A stretch of DNA of 64,000 bases, from assembly GCA_963853835.1 (NCBI GenBank), contig OY970830.1, positions 33,193,966 through 33,257,965 on the forward strand, written 5' to 3'. A program made the position numbers and the translations under genes. Source of the DNA: Calendula officinalis. Its lineage: Eukaryota > Streptophyta > Magnoliopsida > Asterales > Asteraceae. Of this stretch, positions 45,326 to 55,870 are shown in pieces. Position 1 is the first letter of the stretch; each line of letters opens with the position of its first letter. A model generated the notes under the pieces. It did not search any database. It saw only the letters and a program-made list of their open reading frames with translations, and had not been told where the DNA came from.

Positions 45326-45392
45326 GCAAATTTTCCTCAGATAAATCTCAGATAATAACTCAGATAATGACTCAGAAGGTAAAAATATTTAC
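45272..45392 (-). other. Candidate intron before the Gypsy G protease (121 nt, GT-AG)
   Basis: On the minus strand GCTG|GTAAAT at 45393/45392 and GCAATAG|GTACT at 45272/45271. The block is U-rich with a CTAAT word about 38 bases before the acceptor. Its length is not a multiple of three, and splicing brings the linker exon (ARGRAYQMTGEEAKKAP, 45393 to about 45520) into frame with the protease, as expected for Tekay-type proteins, where that linker runs straight into GTF-x-V. Without splicing the two parts are in different frames. Confidence 0.7.
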
Positions 45393-45520
45393 CAGCAACA
45401 GCATTAGGAGCCTTCTTGGCCTCCTCCCCAGTCATCTGATAGGCTCGTCCTCGAGCCTTAGTAGTAGCTCCCTCAGCGACCTGAGAGTAGCCGGGGCCGG
45501 ATTTATCACTGGCCCTCCTC
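45393..45520 (-). CDS. Gypsy G gag-protease linker exon
   Basis: A short open stretch on the minus strand encoding SDKSGPGYSQVAEG and ARGRAYQMTGEEAKKAP. The [RA]AYQMT-x-EEA motif is the usual linker between the gag zinc knuckles and the protease in this clade. It is preceded by an AT-rich block (about 45521-45618) after which gag is in another frame. The left boundary is uncertain: the acceptor TTTAG at 45530 is out of phase, CTAG at 45520 is phase-compatible with a GC donor only. Confidence 0.6.
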
Positions 45521-45577
45521 TAGCACCACCTAAATTATTATATATATAGTATACGAAGTTAAATATAAAGTATGAGA

Positions 45578-46666
45578 TTACGAGGAATGAAGTAATGAAA
45601 AGGGATAGATTTTAGCACCTCCTCTCCCGATATCTCTCTTCTTCGGGCAGTCGTCCCTCGTGTGGCCCTCTTCTTTGCAGTAGAAACACACCACTCCCTT
45701 TACGGTGCATGCGTTCGCCATGTGCCCCGTCTGTCCACACTTATAACAAAGGACTATTCTCCCCTCATCTCTACCAGGTGCATCACGAGATGTACTCCTC
45801 ATGTCATCACGAGGTGCGTTACCATAACGCGTACCATTCCCCGACTGACTGCTCCTACCCGAATTACCGCCCCTGTATGGTTTGAACTCAAATCGACGTT
45901 TCTTCTCATTACCCTGACTATAGTTCCCTTGAGATGCTGGTAGGGACCTCTTGGAATCTTTCTTCTGACGGTCTAGCTCAATCTCGCGACCACGTGCCGC
46001 CTCTATCATCTCAGCCAAGGAGTTACGGGGCATCATCCCCACAAACTCTCTAATATCACTACGCAACATATCCAAATATCGAGCCATCTTCATCTCTTCA
46101 GTAGCAGCATAGTCGGGACAAAAGGAAGCCAGTTCTCGAAACTTTGTAGTAATAGCACTAACGGATTCATTGGTTTGCTGAAGGCTCAGGAAATCCCTAG
46201 TGATCCGATCTACTTCCACACGTGGCACATACTGCAACTTGAACCTGTCTACGAATACCTCCCAGGTCAGTTGCTCCTCAGTCATGGATGCTGCTAGTGG
46301 TTTCCACCACTCTTTGGCCTCGCCCTTCAATGAGTGCAATGCATAAGTAGTCCTCAAATCAGTAGGGCATCTTGAGATGCGAAAGACGCTCTCCATATCG
46401 GCAAGCCAACGTATTGCCACTTTCGGGTCAGATTCACCCTTAAACTCAGGGGGTGAACATACAGAGAAATCACGGTATGTGAAGGCTTTTGGTGCTGGTG
46501 GTTGTGGCGCCACAGCATCTCTGGCAGCGAATTCGGTCTGCAACATATGGCTGACCTGATCAGTGATCTCATCAAACATGCCCTGGAACATATCAGGTAA
46601 CATCTCTCCCAGTATCCCAGTCATCATGGTTCGCAACTCTTGTGCGGTAGGTCTAGCTGGCGGCAT
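45578..46666 (-). CDS. Gypsy G Gag
   Basis: Minus-strand ORF of 362 codons, starting MPPARPTAQELRTM after a TTTTTTAGCAAG context that could be a leader acceptor site. Residues about 75-225 form the Retrotrans_gag domain, with ADMESVFRISRCP, LKGEAKEWWKPLA and VFVDRFKLQYVPRVE. Two CCHC knuckles follow: CYKCGQTGHMANAC and CFYCKEEGHTRDDC. The last residues (KIYPFSLLHSS) do not look like Gag and come from the AT-rich block at the gag-pol junction, so the biological Gag or Gag-Pol probably leaves this frame near GRGG at about 45618. Confidence 0.93.
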   Translation of the reverse strand: MPPARPTAQELRTMMTGILGEMLPDMFQGMFDEITDQVSHMLQTEFAARDAVAPQPPAPKAFTYRDFSVCSPPEFKGESDPKVAIRWLADMESVFRISRCPTDLRTTYALHSLKGEAKEWWKPLAASMTEEQLTWEVFVDRFKLQYVPRVEVDRITRDFLSLQQTNESVSAITTKFRELASFCPDYAATEEMKMARYLDMLRSDIREFVGMMPRNSLAEMIEAARGREIELDRQKKDSKRSLPASQGNYSQGNEKKRRFEFKPYRGGNSGRSSQSGNGTRYGNAPRDDMRSTSRDAPGRDEGRIVLCYKCGQTGHMANACTVKGVVCFYCKEEGHTRDDCPKKRDIGRGGAKIYPFSLLHSS

Positions 46667-47285
46667 CTTGCTAAAAAATAGAAAGGGAGTAAATTGTCAG
46701 AAAACAAGGATTTTGCCTATAATGATACTTAAACGTCAAATTAGTAACTTTCTCAATTTTTCCTGAAAACGTAGTCTTAGGTTCGGTGCGTACAATAATA
46801 GGGGCCCTTCTATTATTTTTCGGCACCTACCCTCAACAAGTTCCCAACAGAAATTAAGATCGTCACAACTCTCTGTTTCCATATCAATCACACACTACAG
46901 ATAAACCCGAAAGTATATATATATATATATATATCTATATATAATGCATATGGCATGCTCGGCGTCGATGTCGCGAAGTATTCTCCGAAAGTTCTTAAGA
47001 TATGTCTCTTGACGAAACTTTTAATATAAAGCATAAAATATTAAACAACTCTTAAAGATTACCGGCAGCGGGAAACGAGAGATCGACGTGACGTGCTGTA
47101 TGCCTGATGTGGAACTTTTCTCAGAAAAATATTTTACTCTTTTCTTATTTTAAACTCAGCACTCATATTTGAGTTTGATGTATGTTTGATGTATAAAAAT
47201 ATTTGACTCTTTTCTCGTTTTAAAACTCGATACTCAAACTTGAGTTTAAGTTCGCCCCTTGCGAACCTAAATCCCTCAAGTCAGA
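46667..47285 (-). other. Leader of Gypsy G
   Basis: Untranslated region between the primer-binding site and Gag. It contains a (TA)n run near 46916-46934 and two near-direct repeats of ATATTT(G/T)ACTCTTTTCT with ACTCAAA. No ORF. The acceptor-like TATTTTTTAG just before the Gag ATG (about 46671) leaves room for a leader intron. Confidence 0.7.
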
Positions 47286-47297
47286 GCTCTGATACCA
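47286..47297 (-). other. Primer-binding site of Gypsy G
   Basis: TGGTATCAGAGC on the minus strand, three bases from the 5' LTR, with CTCTGA following; complementary to initiator methionine tRNA. Confidence 0.92.
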
Positions 47298-47300
47298 ACT

Positions 47301-49777
47301 TGTAACACCCTCAATTTTACAAGATTTTTAAAACTTTTTAAATATATTATTTAATGTAAAATGTCCCAAAACTTAAATATTTAAAATCCCCAACATAGTA
47401 AAATCGTATTTAACAAAAATCTTAAAAGCGGAAATAGTTTAATAGAGTAAAAAGTTTGTAAATATAATAAATGCTGTCCACATCAGCATGGGTAGAATAC
47501 AGCGGTCAACCGTCCACCTTCTCCTTCCCTTTGCTAGTACCTGAAATGGTGGGGAAAATAGGGGTCAGCTGGAGAAGCTGAGTGAATATCTCAAAATGCA
47601 AACAATTCTAACATACAACACATGAGGGCACATCGGTGTACTCCTAATCAGATACTACTCATTTAATTACTCAGATTTATTTCTCAGATTTTATTACTCA
47701 GATTTATATAGCGCGCTCGGGTGACTTGGGACGAGAGATCAACCTCGACCCGCCTCACACCACCTCAACACCTGTACTCTTCGGCGTGAGTCAAAAGCCT
47801 GACACCTGTACTCTTCGGTGCCAAGTCAAACGTCTGACACCAGTGCTCTTCGGTGTCAAGTCAGATATATTATGTTTAATGTTTTAACTCTGATCTCAGA
47901 AACTCAGAACTCGGAAAGCTAAATCACTGCAAACTCAAATAGTAGTTAACTCAAATAACAGATCAATCTCAGATAGTGATTCAGTCTCAGATAACAAATC
48001 AGGCTCAGATACAAATCAGTCTCAGATATCAGATCAATCACAGAAATATAACACATAAGTCATGCATGTACAACGTTAAAACTGAATACACGGTGAGAAT
48101 ACTCACCTCGAGAAATGCAAGCTCCAATGGTTCCCGACAATCAGATGGATAACACTTATCTCCTAGACGGTCCTAAAACCAAAAGTGAAACCCGGAATTA
48201 AAATCCTACCCGAGGACTTATTTCAGAAAGCTGGCAGCCCCCGTCAGTCTCACGGGAACTGCCATAACTCCTAAACAGTGTATTAGATTTTCCTCATATT
48301 TTAACCATGGCTAGAAGACAATCAGATCTACAATTTACTGTGAGACGGTCACTGGCCAAAACGGACTATAAGTGTCTCAAAACAGTGATGCAAGACAAAC
48401 AATCTGCACAGCTCAGAATCCTAACAGCAGTCTACTAATTCGACTATAACTTTCAAACCGTAATTCGGATTAACGAGCGGGTCGCGGCGTTGAAAAGCTA
48501 ATTCAAAAATCAAGGTCCCAGCACGGGCCAAAAACCAAAGAGAGTATTTTAAGTATGCCAAAAAAACAGTTTACAACAGAAGGCAGATTCTGCCACGAAG
48601 TGTTGCTTAAAAGAATTCGTTTTAATAATCCGCCTCGTTACCGAAAGAACCCGGGCACTTAGTATTATACTCAGCAGCTCTAGGTCATAGATTACTAGGG
48701 TTAACTAGGGTCTTTAACTTTCATGATAAAAGATTCCCGATTGGGAAACCAAGAACCCGAGGGGTTCGGTTTCCATTCGGTTGAGTTTCCTAATTAATTC
48801 ACAATGATCAAAACAGCCCTAGCGGGATTACAATCACAGCAGCCCTATGGTTTCTAACATAAATCAACAATCAGATTCATAATACTAAACACGGGGATGT
48901 CTCGGAAGATACGGCCAACTAATCCGATCAATACCTAGGCTTCAAGCAATACGGTACACCCGAGAGGTTTCTCGATCGGCTGCCACCATCTTATAATCCG
49001 AATCTAATATTAACCAGGATTCAAACGTGAAGGACATATAAATGAAACAAGAACGGATTGCTTACCCACTTGTACTAGAGGATTGTCGCCGATAGGCTGC
49101 CTTGATCGATCGTTACAGCCACCCTCTTAGTCCTTAAATCCGAAGCAAAAGAATCCGAATATGAGTTAGATACGGACATAGAAGAATTCTGGAATAGAGG
49201 AATTAACAACAATGGAAACTCACCACACAAACACGACCTTTGCTCGATCGGGAAAATTGCAGCTTGTTCGATCGTGACTCCCTCAAGGGTTTTGATCGAA
49301 AATATGGAGAAGGAAAATGGAAGAGTCGGCAGAATTTGGTAGGGAGAATTAGGGAATCGGCAATTAAATAACGTGTAAGAGTCTTGAGGCTGCATTATTC
49401 AATTGGCCCATCACTTCTCGGGCTTGGGCTCCTATTTTACACGACCAGCAAAACCTTTAGTCCCTTCCTAAAACTTCGACCACTTAATAGCTACAAGAGG
49501 AAAACCGGTTTGCTTCTTATCCCAACAACGGGTTTATACTTAGGAGACACAAGCGTCGGGTTTAGGCCTTGGCCTTCGGCCGGCCTCACACCAACACGGA
49601 GATTAGAAGGCTTACGCAAATAGGGGTTCGAGAAAGTAAATAGCACTAAACGTCACGGACTTAGAATAACTAACACCACGCCACAATAATATTAATGATA
49701 GTAATATCCGGTACATAATTCCAAAAAGAAATATAAAAACATAAAAAGAAATTATTATAAAAACTTGGGGCGTTACA
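47301..49777 (-). repeat. 5' LTR of Gypsy G
   Basis: 2477 bp, the same length as the 3' LTR. I found single-base differences near 48381, 48473, 49082 and 49319 only. The near identity dates this as the youngest datable insertion in the nest. Confidence 0.96.
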
Positions 49778-49782
49778 ACACT

Positions 49783-50023
49783 AGAAAGTTCTCGGGCCGA
49801 ACACTTCAAATGTTCTTCGGGCCGAACAGTTACTTGGGCCGAACACTGGAAGTGTTCTTCGGGCCGAACAGTTACTTGGGCCGAAGACTGAAATCGAACA
49901 CTTGGGCCGAACACTATGTTCGGGCCGAAGAGTGTATGGGCCGAACAGACTAAGTGTCGAACTTAGAGTTCGGGCCGAACAACCTGAAGCCGAAGTTGTT
50001 CTTGAGTTGTTCTTCAAGCCGAA
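49783..50023 (-). repeat. Leader repeats of C3, right part
   Basis: About ten TTCGGGCCGAAC or TTGGGCCGAAC units on the plus strand, irregularly spaced, partly as paired longer units of about 47 bp (TGTTCTTCGGGCCGAACAG). It is the same motif as in the C2 leader, though the flanking sequence differs. Continues the array cut at 39381. Confidence 0.88.
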
Positions 50024-50440
50024 CTGTTGATCTTTTGTTTCAAAACTTCACCATTTTGATCCAATCTTGCTCAATACTCAACCAAATTAAACGATTCCAA
50101 TCCCAAACTATTCGATTATCAATTTCGCACGATCTGATCCGATAATATCCTTCAATCCATAACAACACATCTCTAATTCTTCGATTTACACAGACTTTTT
50201 GAACTTTTCAACTTTTTTCACTAAAATCACTGAATCATGATCAATTGTTGATGGAATTGATCAAAATTTGATTCTATTCCTGTTAGAATCAATGGAGAAA
50301 CATGAATCTTCAATCAAATCATCAATTCCAAACGAAAAATTTGCAAATTAATTTTCAAGTGACGAACAAAACTTTTTCAATCAAAAACTCTGATCTGGAT
50401 CAAATCATCACGAATTTGGATCTACTCTTAGAGAGTTTTT

Positions 50441-50452
50441 GCTCTGATACCA
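50441..50452 (-). other. Primer-binding site of C3
   Basis: TGGTATCAGAGC on the minus strand, two bases from the 5' LTR of C3; complementary to initiator methionine tRNA. Confidence 0.9.
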
Positions 50453-50454
50453 AT

Positions 50455-50717
50455 TGAGAGATCTAATGTGATTGAAATCAAGCTAATCTAGTGTGTTTGT
50501 GTGTGTTTTGCTTGAGAGAGAATGAAGATGGAGGGAAGATAGCTTTCAAAGTGTGTTTCAATTAAGTGAGGAAAAGCTTACAATTAGTGAAGGTAAATTT
50601 CCCTTAAATACCTATCTCACTAATCATCATACTTAAGGCTAATTACTAGTTTATCATTTATACAATATTACACAACTAGTCCCCTAACTATTGAATACAA
50701 TTAAAATGACCCTAACA
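50455..50717 (-). repeat. 5' LTR of C3
   Basis: 263 bp, TG...CA, with the target duplication ATTAG on its outer side at 50718-50722. It lacks about 31 bp present in the 3' LTR. Confidence 0.92.
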
Positions 50718-50722
50718 ATTAG

Positions 50723-50905
50723 TTTAACAAAAACTTTTAAAAGAGATTATCAGAGTATAGAAAAATGATGTTACAAGTTATATCAAATCCATAGAGTAGG
50801 GAAATGAAAATCTAACTATGAACACCAAGCTAATCTATTTCAAGGTCACTTCTACAGGATCACCTATTTCTTCGCACCTAAACCTAAGTACATAGTCATT
50901 GACCT
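50723..50905 (-). repeat. LTR fragment C, right part
   Basis: TTTAACAAAAACTTTTAAAAG, TTATCAGAGTAT and later words follow the element B LTR (GTTTAACAAAAACCATTTAAAAG) at moderate similarity, up to AAGTACATAG. It is the continuation of 29411-29489 beyond C3. Confidence 0.7.
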
Positions 50906-52313
50906 CCCCAAGATGTTCTTCAATTTCGTTAAACCTAGGAAATACACTTTCGGAGACGATGTAAAAAAAGTTATATTCTTCATATTTCCAATAGAGGTAA
51001 CAATCTTGTATCTAAAAATTGGCTTGAGTGGTGTTGTGATCCCCTCAATGCCTAATTGTTCTTTTTTAGTCTAGATTCTTGCTAGGCCTGTTTATAATAC
51101 GTAGCTTTTCAAAAGAATTTATTTGATCATCAATCATTTAGTGTGTAAATATCTTAACATAACGAAAGTGAGACTATGCATAAGAGATGACTAAATCCAG
51201 TTTGGTCACTTTCACATCAGCTTTCTCTTTCCTAACCAAACACATAATAAACTGCGAATAAACCACGTAAAAGGCGATATAACATTTTTTTATAATTTCA
51301 ATAATAATTAAGAAACATTACATTAATAATTAAAAAAATACTACGTTAATAATTAAAAATATAGTATATTAATAATTAAAACAACATTACAATTAAAAAA
51401 TAAAAAAAACATCAACTAAAAATTCAAATTATAACGTCGTTTGATAACAAGTTTCATGTCTAAAATCCGCTCAAGTAAAGGCTCGATCAAATGGCATGCG
51501 ACTGTTTGTAGAATGTGATTTCTTTTGCTATAGTAGACCATCGATTCACTTCCAATGCCTGCTCCCTAAAATGTCCGATTGTTTTGTCCTTTTAAATATG
51601 AGTATAGGGAATGTAATTGAATTCTTAGCTATTTTCTAATTAAATTGAATTACAAATTTACAATCAACAATTTAATGTTTACATTAAATAACAGTTAAAT
51701 TACATAACCTTAGTTACTAGTGTTTATCCTCGCCTTGTTTGACTTTCGTTCTAGATTGGTCATTTCTTATGAGGTGAATTCTAAAGAGTTTTTCATATTA
51801 CCGTCACTTTCTCTTCTTCGTCATCGAACCACCTTTTATTACTCTGATAATTCTCCGAAACATCTTCGGGTTCACTCTCATGCTAGAGGAATTTGAAATA
51901 CGAGTCAAAATCTTTAGTTCCTATGTTAAAGTCAATGCAATCTATTTAAGTCAGTTTCGATTTGGTTTAACCGCTAAATTAATTAGTTGTTATGAAGTGC
52001 ATTCTCACTTTGAATGAAATTACTTATATATACATTTGTTATTGAAAAGTTACTATTCATAAAGAAAAGGAAATCAGGTTATTTATATATATTGAGTGTA
52101 TGTAAAAAATATCAAAAGTCTAATTTGCCAAAGTGGTTAAAAGCAATGGTCTAAAAAGTCTCTACCAGCGCTCGATTTATACATCCCACGGTTTTTTACT
52201 TCCTTTCTATTATACGTTTTTTAAAATAGCAATCTAAAGTCCCTGCCATCTTAATTTTCTTTGGTTTTAATTCTTTATTAATCCCATCTAAATTTATATA
52301 TTAATTATGTGAT
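50906..52313. other. AT-rich intergenic DNA with a short tandem repeat
   Basis: No recognisable gene. Near 51020-51080 one frame gives LVSKNWLEWCCDPLNA, which might be a further piece of the LINE seen before 29411. Bases 51309-51400 hold about four copies of a 25-bp ATTAATAATTAAAA-type unit. The rest shows nothing I can name. Confidence 0.5.
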
Positions 52314-52609
52314 TAGGGGTGAGTATTTGGACCGAAAAACTGAACCGCACCCAAAAACGAAAATATGTAATCGGCTTGGTTTTGAAAATTCATCATTGAC
52401 AGTTTCAGTTTTATCAGTTTTGGTTCGGTCTTTCGATAGGATGAACATTTAGGCTAAAAAACTGAAATGAAAGCGAACCAAACCAAACCAAACTGAAACC
52501 GAACAGAATCAAAACAAAAAACATGTAATCGGTTTCGGTTTTGAAAATTCATTATTTTCGTTTTCGGTTATATCCATTTCAGCTCGATTTCTAGACCGTG
52601 CTCACATAC
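52314..52609. mobile_element. hAT-type MITE (GGTTCGGTTT family), worn
   Basis: The left end TAGGGGTGAGTATTTGGACC and right end AGACCGTGCTCACATA are worn inverted copies. Inside are many CGGTTTTGGTTCGG and AACCGAAC words typical of this very common plant repeat, and a duplicated CATGTAATCGG...GGTTTTGAAAATTCAT block. Non-coding. Confidence 0.7.
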
Positions 52610-52802
52610 CTTTTACTAATCATCTAGGAGATAGTTTTATTTTATTTTTTGGTTAGAAGTAAGCATAAATATACGCACATTTTCATATTTTGGCTCATTA
52701 TTTAGTAATTATGCATTGCTAGTAGGACCCTCCGTTATTTAATATCATATTCGTTTTTCAATCTTATAGTATGAATAATCAACATTTCACTTGGAATTTG
52801 TC

Positions 52803-52848
52803 GAAATTATATGCATAACCTCGCAGCGAAGCGCGTGCTTGACAAACC
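52803..52848 (+). mobile_element. Worn Helitron 3' end
   Basis: CCTCGCAGCGAAGCGCGTGC is very like the terminal hairpin CCGCAGCGAAGCGCGG of many plant Helitrons. The end that should read CTRR now reads CTCG after about 12 bases, so this is an old remnant. Its 5' end was not found. Confidence 0.5.
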
Positions 52849-54178
52849 TCGTTTAAAACATTTACATACTGTTGAATTACATATACATCTTCACATTCAA
52901 AATAAATGACGCACTTTCTATTTTTTGTTGTATCAAATAAATAACCGGGTCAGCACTAATTAATTATCTCCCTTAATATGGTGAAATAACTCATTTGCTC
53001 TTATATCTATTTTCAAAAATCATTAACCTTACTTTATTCATAAGTGTCAGACTTACACACACTAACTATCCAATCTATTATATAATAAAACAAGGTTTTT
53101 AGATGGCCACGTGGCACCTCTTAGGAGGCAGAATGACACGTGGCAATTCCATAGAATTTCCAATTTTTTTATTCGACCATTATTAAATAATTAATGCCCT
53201 TTAATTCGGCTGCAAATAACAAACTTTCAAAACTGCAGCTTGAAATACAAAATAAATAAGTCATTCCTTTAATTTCGGATGGGATGATGTTAATTTCAAG
53301 TCTGCAGATTTGAAGATTTTCCGTGTTTCAAGTTATCTAATATTCCCTAATTATCGCCCTAATATTAAATTGGAAATATATAATCGTCCCAGAATTAAAG
53401 TCATTCCTTTAATTTCGGATGGGATGATGTTAATTTCAAATCCGCAGATTGGAAGATTAAAAATATGTCAAAAATATTGGATTTAAATACGAAATAAATA
53501 TTGTAGCTGTAAAGATGTTTTAATAAAATATGTCAAAAATATTTTGTTTAAATCAACACTGCATATTCAAAATACGAAATAAATATATATTCTGTAAATA
53601 CGTTTATTACGCCTAATGAAAATTCAAATATTCACACTTTTTAGATTTTGGAAGCTTTTAATGCCAGAATAAATCGTTTTTTAAATTTATGTTTCTATTT
53701 TAATATTAAATTCTAATATTCCCTAATTATCGCCCTAATATTAACTACATCCAATCATCTATACATAATTTTAGGGATTATGATTATTGGCTATTTAAAC
53801 AAAACCAATTTCCGTATTTTTTCAACAGATTTTTTAAAAACCCCATCCTATATATACCCTCTATACTTTTCAATTTTTTAAATCGAAAAACAGTCGTCTT
53901 CATTATTAGAATTTACCTTCTTCACGAAATAATCAGGTATGTATTCCTTCATCATTCAATTTTTTCAGTTTTCTGGGTTCCATAATCCTGTGTTCAACGT
54001 TTAATATTTCCTGCATATGTACACAGATAATGTGTAGTAAGTAACAAGTAATCACACTTCCGAAAAAAAATAATATACAATCTGTTAAAAATAATCACAT
54101 ATTTGCAGTAATCACATATTTTTTTAATCAATATACGAAAAACAGTTAATATTTGAATTTTAATAACTTTCAGAGTGT

Positions 54179-54181
<3 letters not shown>

Positions 54182-54259
<78 letters not shown>
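54182..54259. repeat. (AT)n microsatellite
   Basis: About 39 uninterrupted AT units in the Helitron leader; expected to be length-variable between individuals. Confidence 0.97.
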
Positions 54260-54264
<5 letters not shown>

Positions 54265-54641
54265 GCATTGTTTTTTATTATCTTTTAACAAAAAGTAAAC
54301 ATTGACTTTCATCAAATGTTCGTATAGTTATAATTGCAGTCTTTTATGTATATTATTTTTTTATATAATATTTTTTAATCAAAATACGAAAATATTAGTT
54401 TTTTTTATGTATATTAGTTTATTAGAACCTGTTATGTAACTGTGTTTGTTACATAACATTATGGTCGTATATCACCTACATCAAAATTATGACAAACCTA
54501 AGATAAACTGATCCATAGTTACTGTTGTTGTTTTAATTTTCACTAATGTTTTCCGATTTAATTATTTTTATTTAACAAATAATTTGTAATTTTTATGGGT
54601 ACTAACATTATATATCTGTTTATTAGGTTTCGTGATTAAAT

Positions 54642-55740
54642 ATGTCTTCTAACGAAATTGTGCCGATCAACCAACTCCATGATAACAAAGATTGTTTTGC
54701 ACTCAAAGTGCGTGTAATTCGGTTATGGCTACAATATGACCGCTACATTAAAACCAAAATTTATGCAACAGAGATGATATAAATGGATGAGGAGGTACAT
54801 ACCGAATAAATTAATTAAAAAACACTTTTAATAATATTACTGTATTTTGTTACTTAACATTACTGTATTTTTTTATAATTTTTCAATGTTCTAGGGATCC
54901 AAAATCCAGGCCTATGTTTTGAACAAAAATCTAGGCTATTTGAAAACTACTCTCAAACAAGACAAAGATTACTACATAACTGGTGCATCTTTTTGTACAA
55001 ATCCCGTGTCATTCAAGATAACCGAACACCATCAAAAGATTTGTTTAGGAGCAAACTCAAAAGTGAAGGAATGTACTGACTTTATTGGATCGAAACATTG
55101 TTTTCAATTTGAAGATTTTGAAAAAATTAATTCCAACCAATTGATGGTTGATGTATCAGTTGGTAAATTCATACGTGGAACATTTGTTTTACAATATAAA
55201 TACTTTAATATTAATGTTTATTGTGCTAACTATTCTTATATTAAATTGTAGACATCATCGGAGAGATATTTGAGGCTGAAACTTTGGATAAATCCAACCC
55301 TAATGAAACTAAACACAGACTTACTATGACTCTGCACACCATAGAGTATGTATAGTATTAATTCTTTAACAGTTTGTATATTAATTATTTTTATCCAACT
55401 GTTATCAATTTTAATTGATTTCTTTTTTTATTTTAATTAGCTGTACTCCGTTAAAGCTTACTCTATGGGGACAAACTACGTATAACATGTTGAAATACAT
55501 GGATGCTAACAAGAGCAATAGAAAGATAACCATGATTGTTCAATTTGGAAAAATTAACAACTATCATAGTAAGCTTTTTTAATTACAATTATACAATGAT
55601 AACCATGTTATATTTCTTTACTTATTTACTTACATTAAATATTTTATGTAGATTTTATCAGCGTTGGGACCTACTATGAAACGTCAAGGTTATTTATCGA
55701 CGCTGAAGTTAATGAAATTAAAGATTTTAAAGCCAAGTAA
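54642..55740 (+). pseudogene. Helitron RPA-like / DUF223 OB-fold protein, five exons, one stop
   Basis: Exons 54642-54794, 54895-55162, 55252-55345, 55441-55568 and 55652-55740. All four introns are GT-AG and phase-compatible (GAG|GTACAT, TTG|GTAAAT, AGA|GTATGT, ATA|GTAAGC). The product starts MSSNEIVPINQLHD, has WLQYDRYIKTKIYATEM and KIQAYVLNKNLGYLKTTL in OB-fold A, then DIIGEIFEAETLD, LKLTLWGQTTYN and IDAEVNEIKDFKAK in OB-fold B. Such single-stranded-DNA-binding proteins resemble RPA70 and accompany plant Helitrons. A TAA at 54780-54782 in exon 1 breaks the frame between TEMI and MDEE, so it is probably a recent pseudogene, unless the start at 54783 or downstream is used. Confidence 0.75.
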
Positions 55741-55870
55741 GATGTTCATTCATAAACTGCCCAAAAACTAGCAGTTTTTAAGAAGCCACATTGACACATG
55801 TATTTCTCTTATTGGTCAAAATAATTATTTTCCCGCCCAAAAACTAGCAGCCCCTAAATTCGTGAAATAT

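Larger units (their letters stand above)
39382..49777 (-). mobile_element. Chromodomain Gypsy element G (Tekay-like), complete and very young
   Basis: Two 2477 bp LTRs (39382-41858 and 47301-49777) differ at only about four bases by eye, and the perfect duplication ACACT flanks the element (39377-39381 and 49778-49782). A tRNA-iMet primer-binding site, gag, protease, RT, RNase H, integrase and a C-terminal chromodomain are present on the minus strand in Ty3 order, which fits the Tekay/Del clade of chromoviruses. The length is 10,396 bp. It sits in the leader repeats of C3. The coding region is interrupted by two intron-like blocks. Confidence 0.96.
29490..50717 (-). mobile_element. Copia element C3 (Sirevirus-like), decayed, with nested Gypsy
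   Basis: LTRs at 29490-29783 and 50455-50717 and the perfect duplication ATTAG (29485-29489 and 50718-50722) define a minus-strand Copia element. Without the nested Gypsy (39382-49777 plus its 5-bp duplication) it is about 10.8 kb. It has gag, protease, integrase, RT and RNase H, but all reading frames carry stops or shifts. Its pol is very close to C1, and its 3' region holds the same stem-loops. LTR differences (about five substitutions and one 31-bp indel by eye) make it older than C2 and much older than the Gypsy inside it. Confidence 0.95.
53074..55740 (+). mobile_element. Helitron with RPA-like gene, 3' end not found
   Basis: At 53074 TCTATTATATAATAAAAC follows a host A, and GATGGCCACGTGGCACC comes soon after: the standard 5' end of a large plant Helitron group. 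The leader has two direct repeats (CATTCCTTTAATTTCGGATG near 53262 and 53402; CCCTAATTATCGCCCTAATATTAA near 53345 and 53713) and an (AT)39 run. It leads to an RPA/DUF223 gene, the accessory gene typical of plant Helitrons. No Rep/helicase and no CTRR hairpin end were seen before C4, so the right border is given only as the end of the gene. Confidence 0.7.

Noticed and set aside
52910..53070. Second complete Stowaway MITE similar to 8764-8985
   Set aside because: Internal words are shared, but no pair of terminal inverted repeats could be found.
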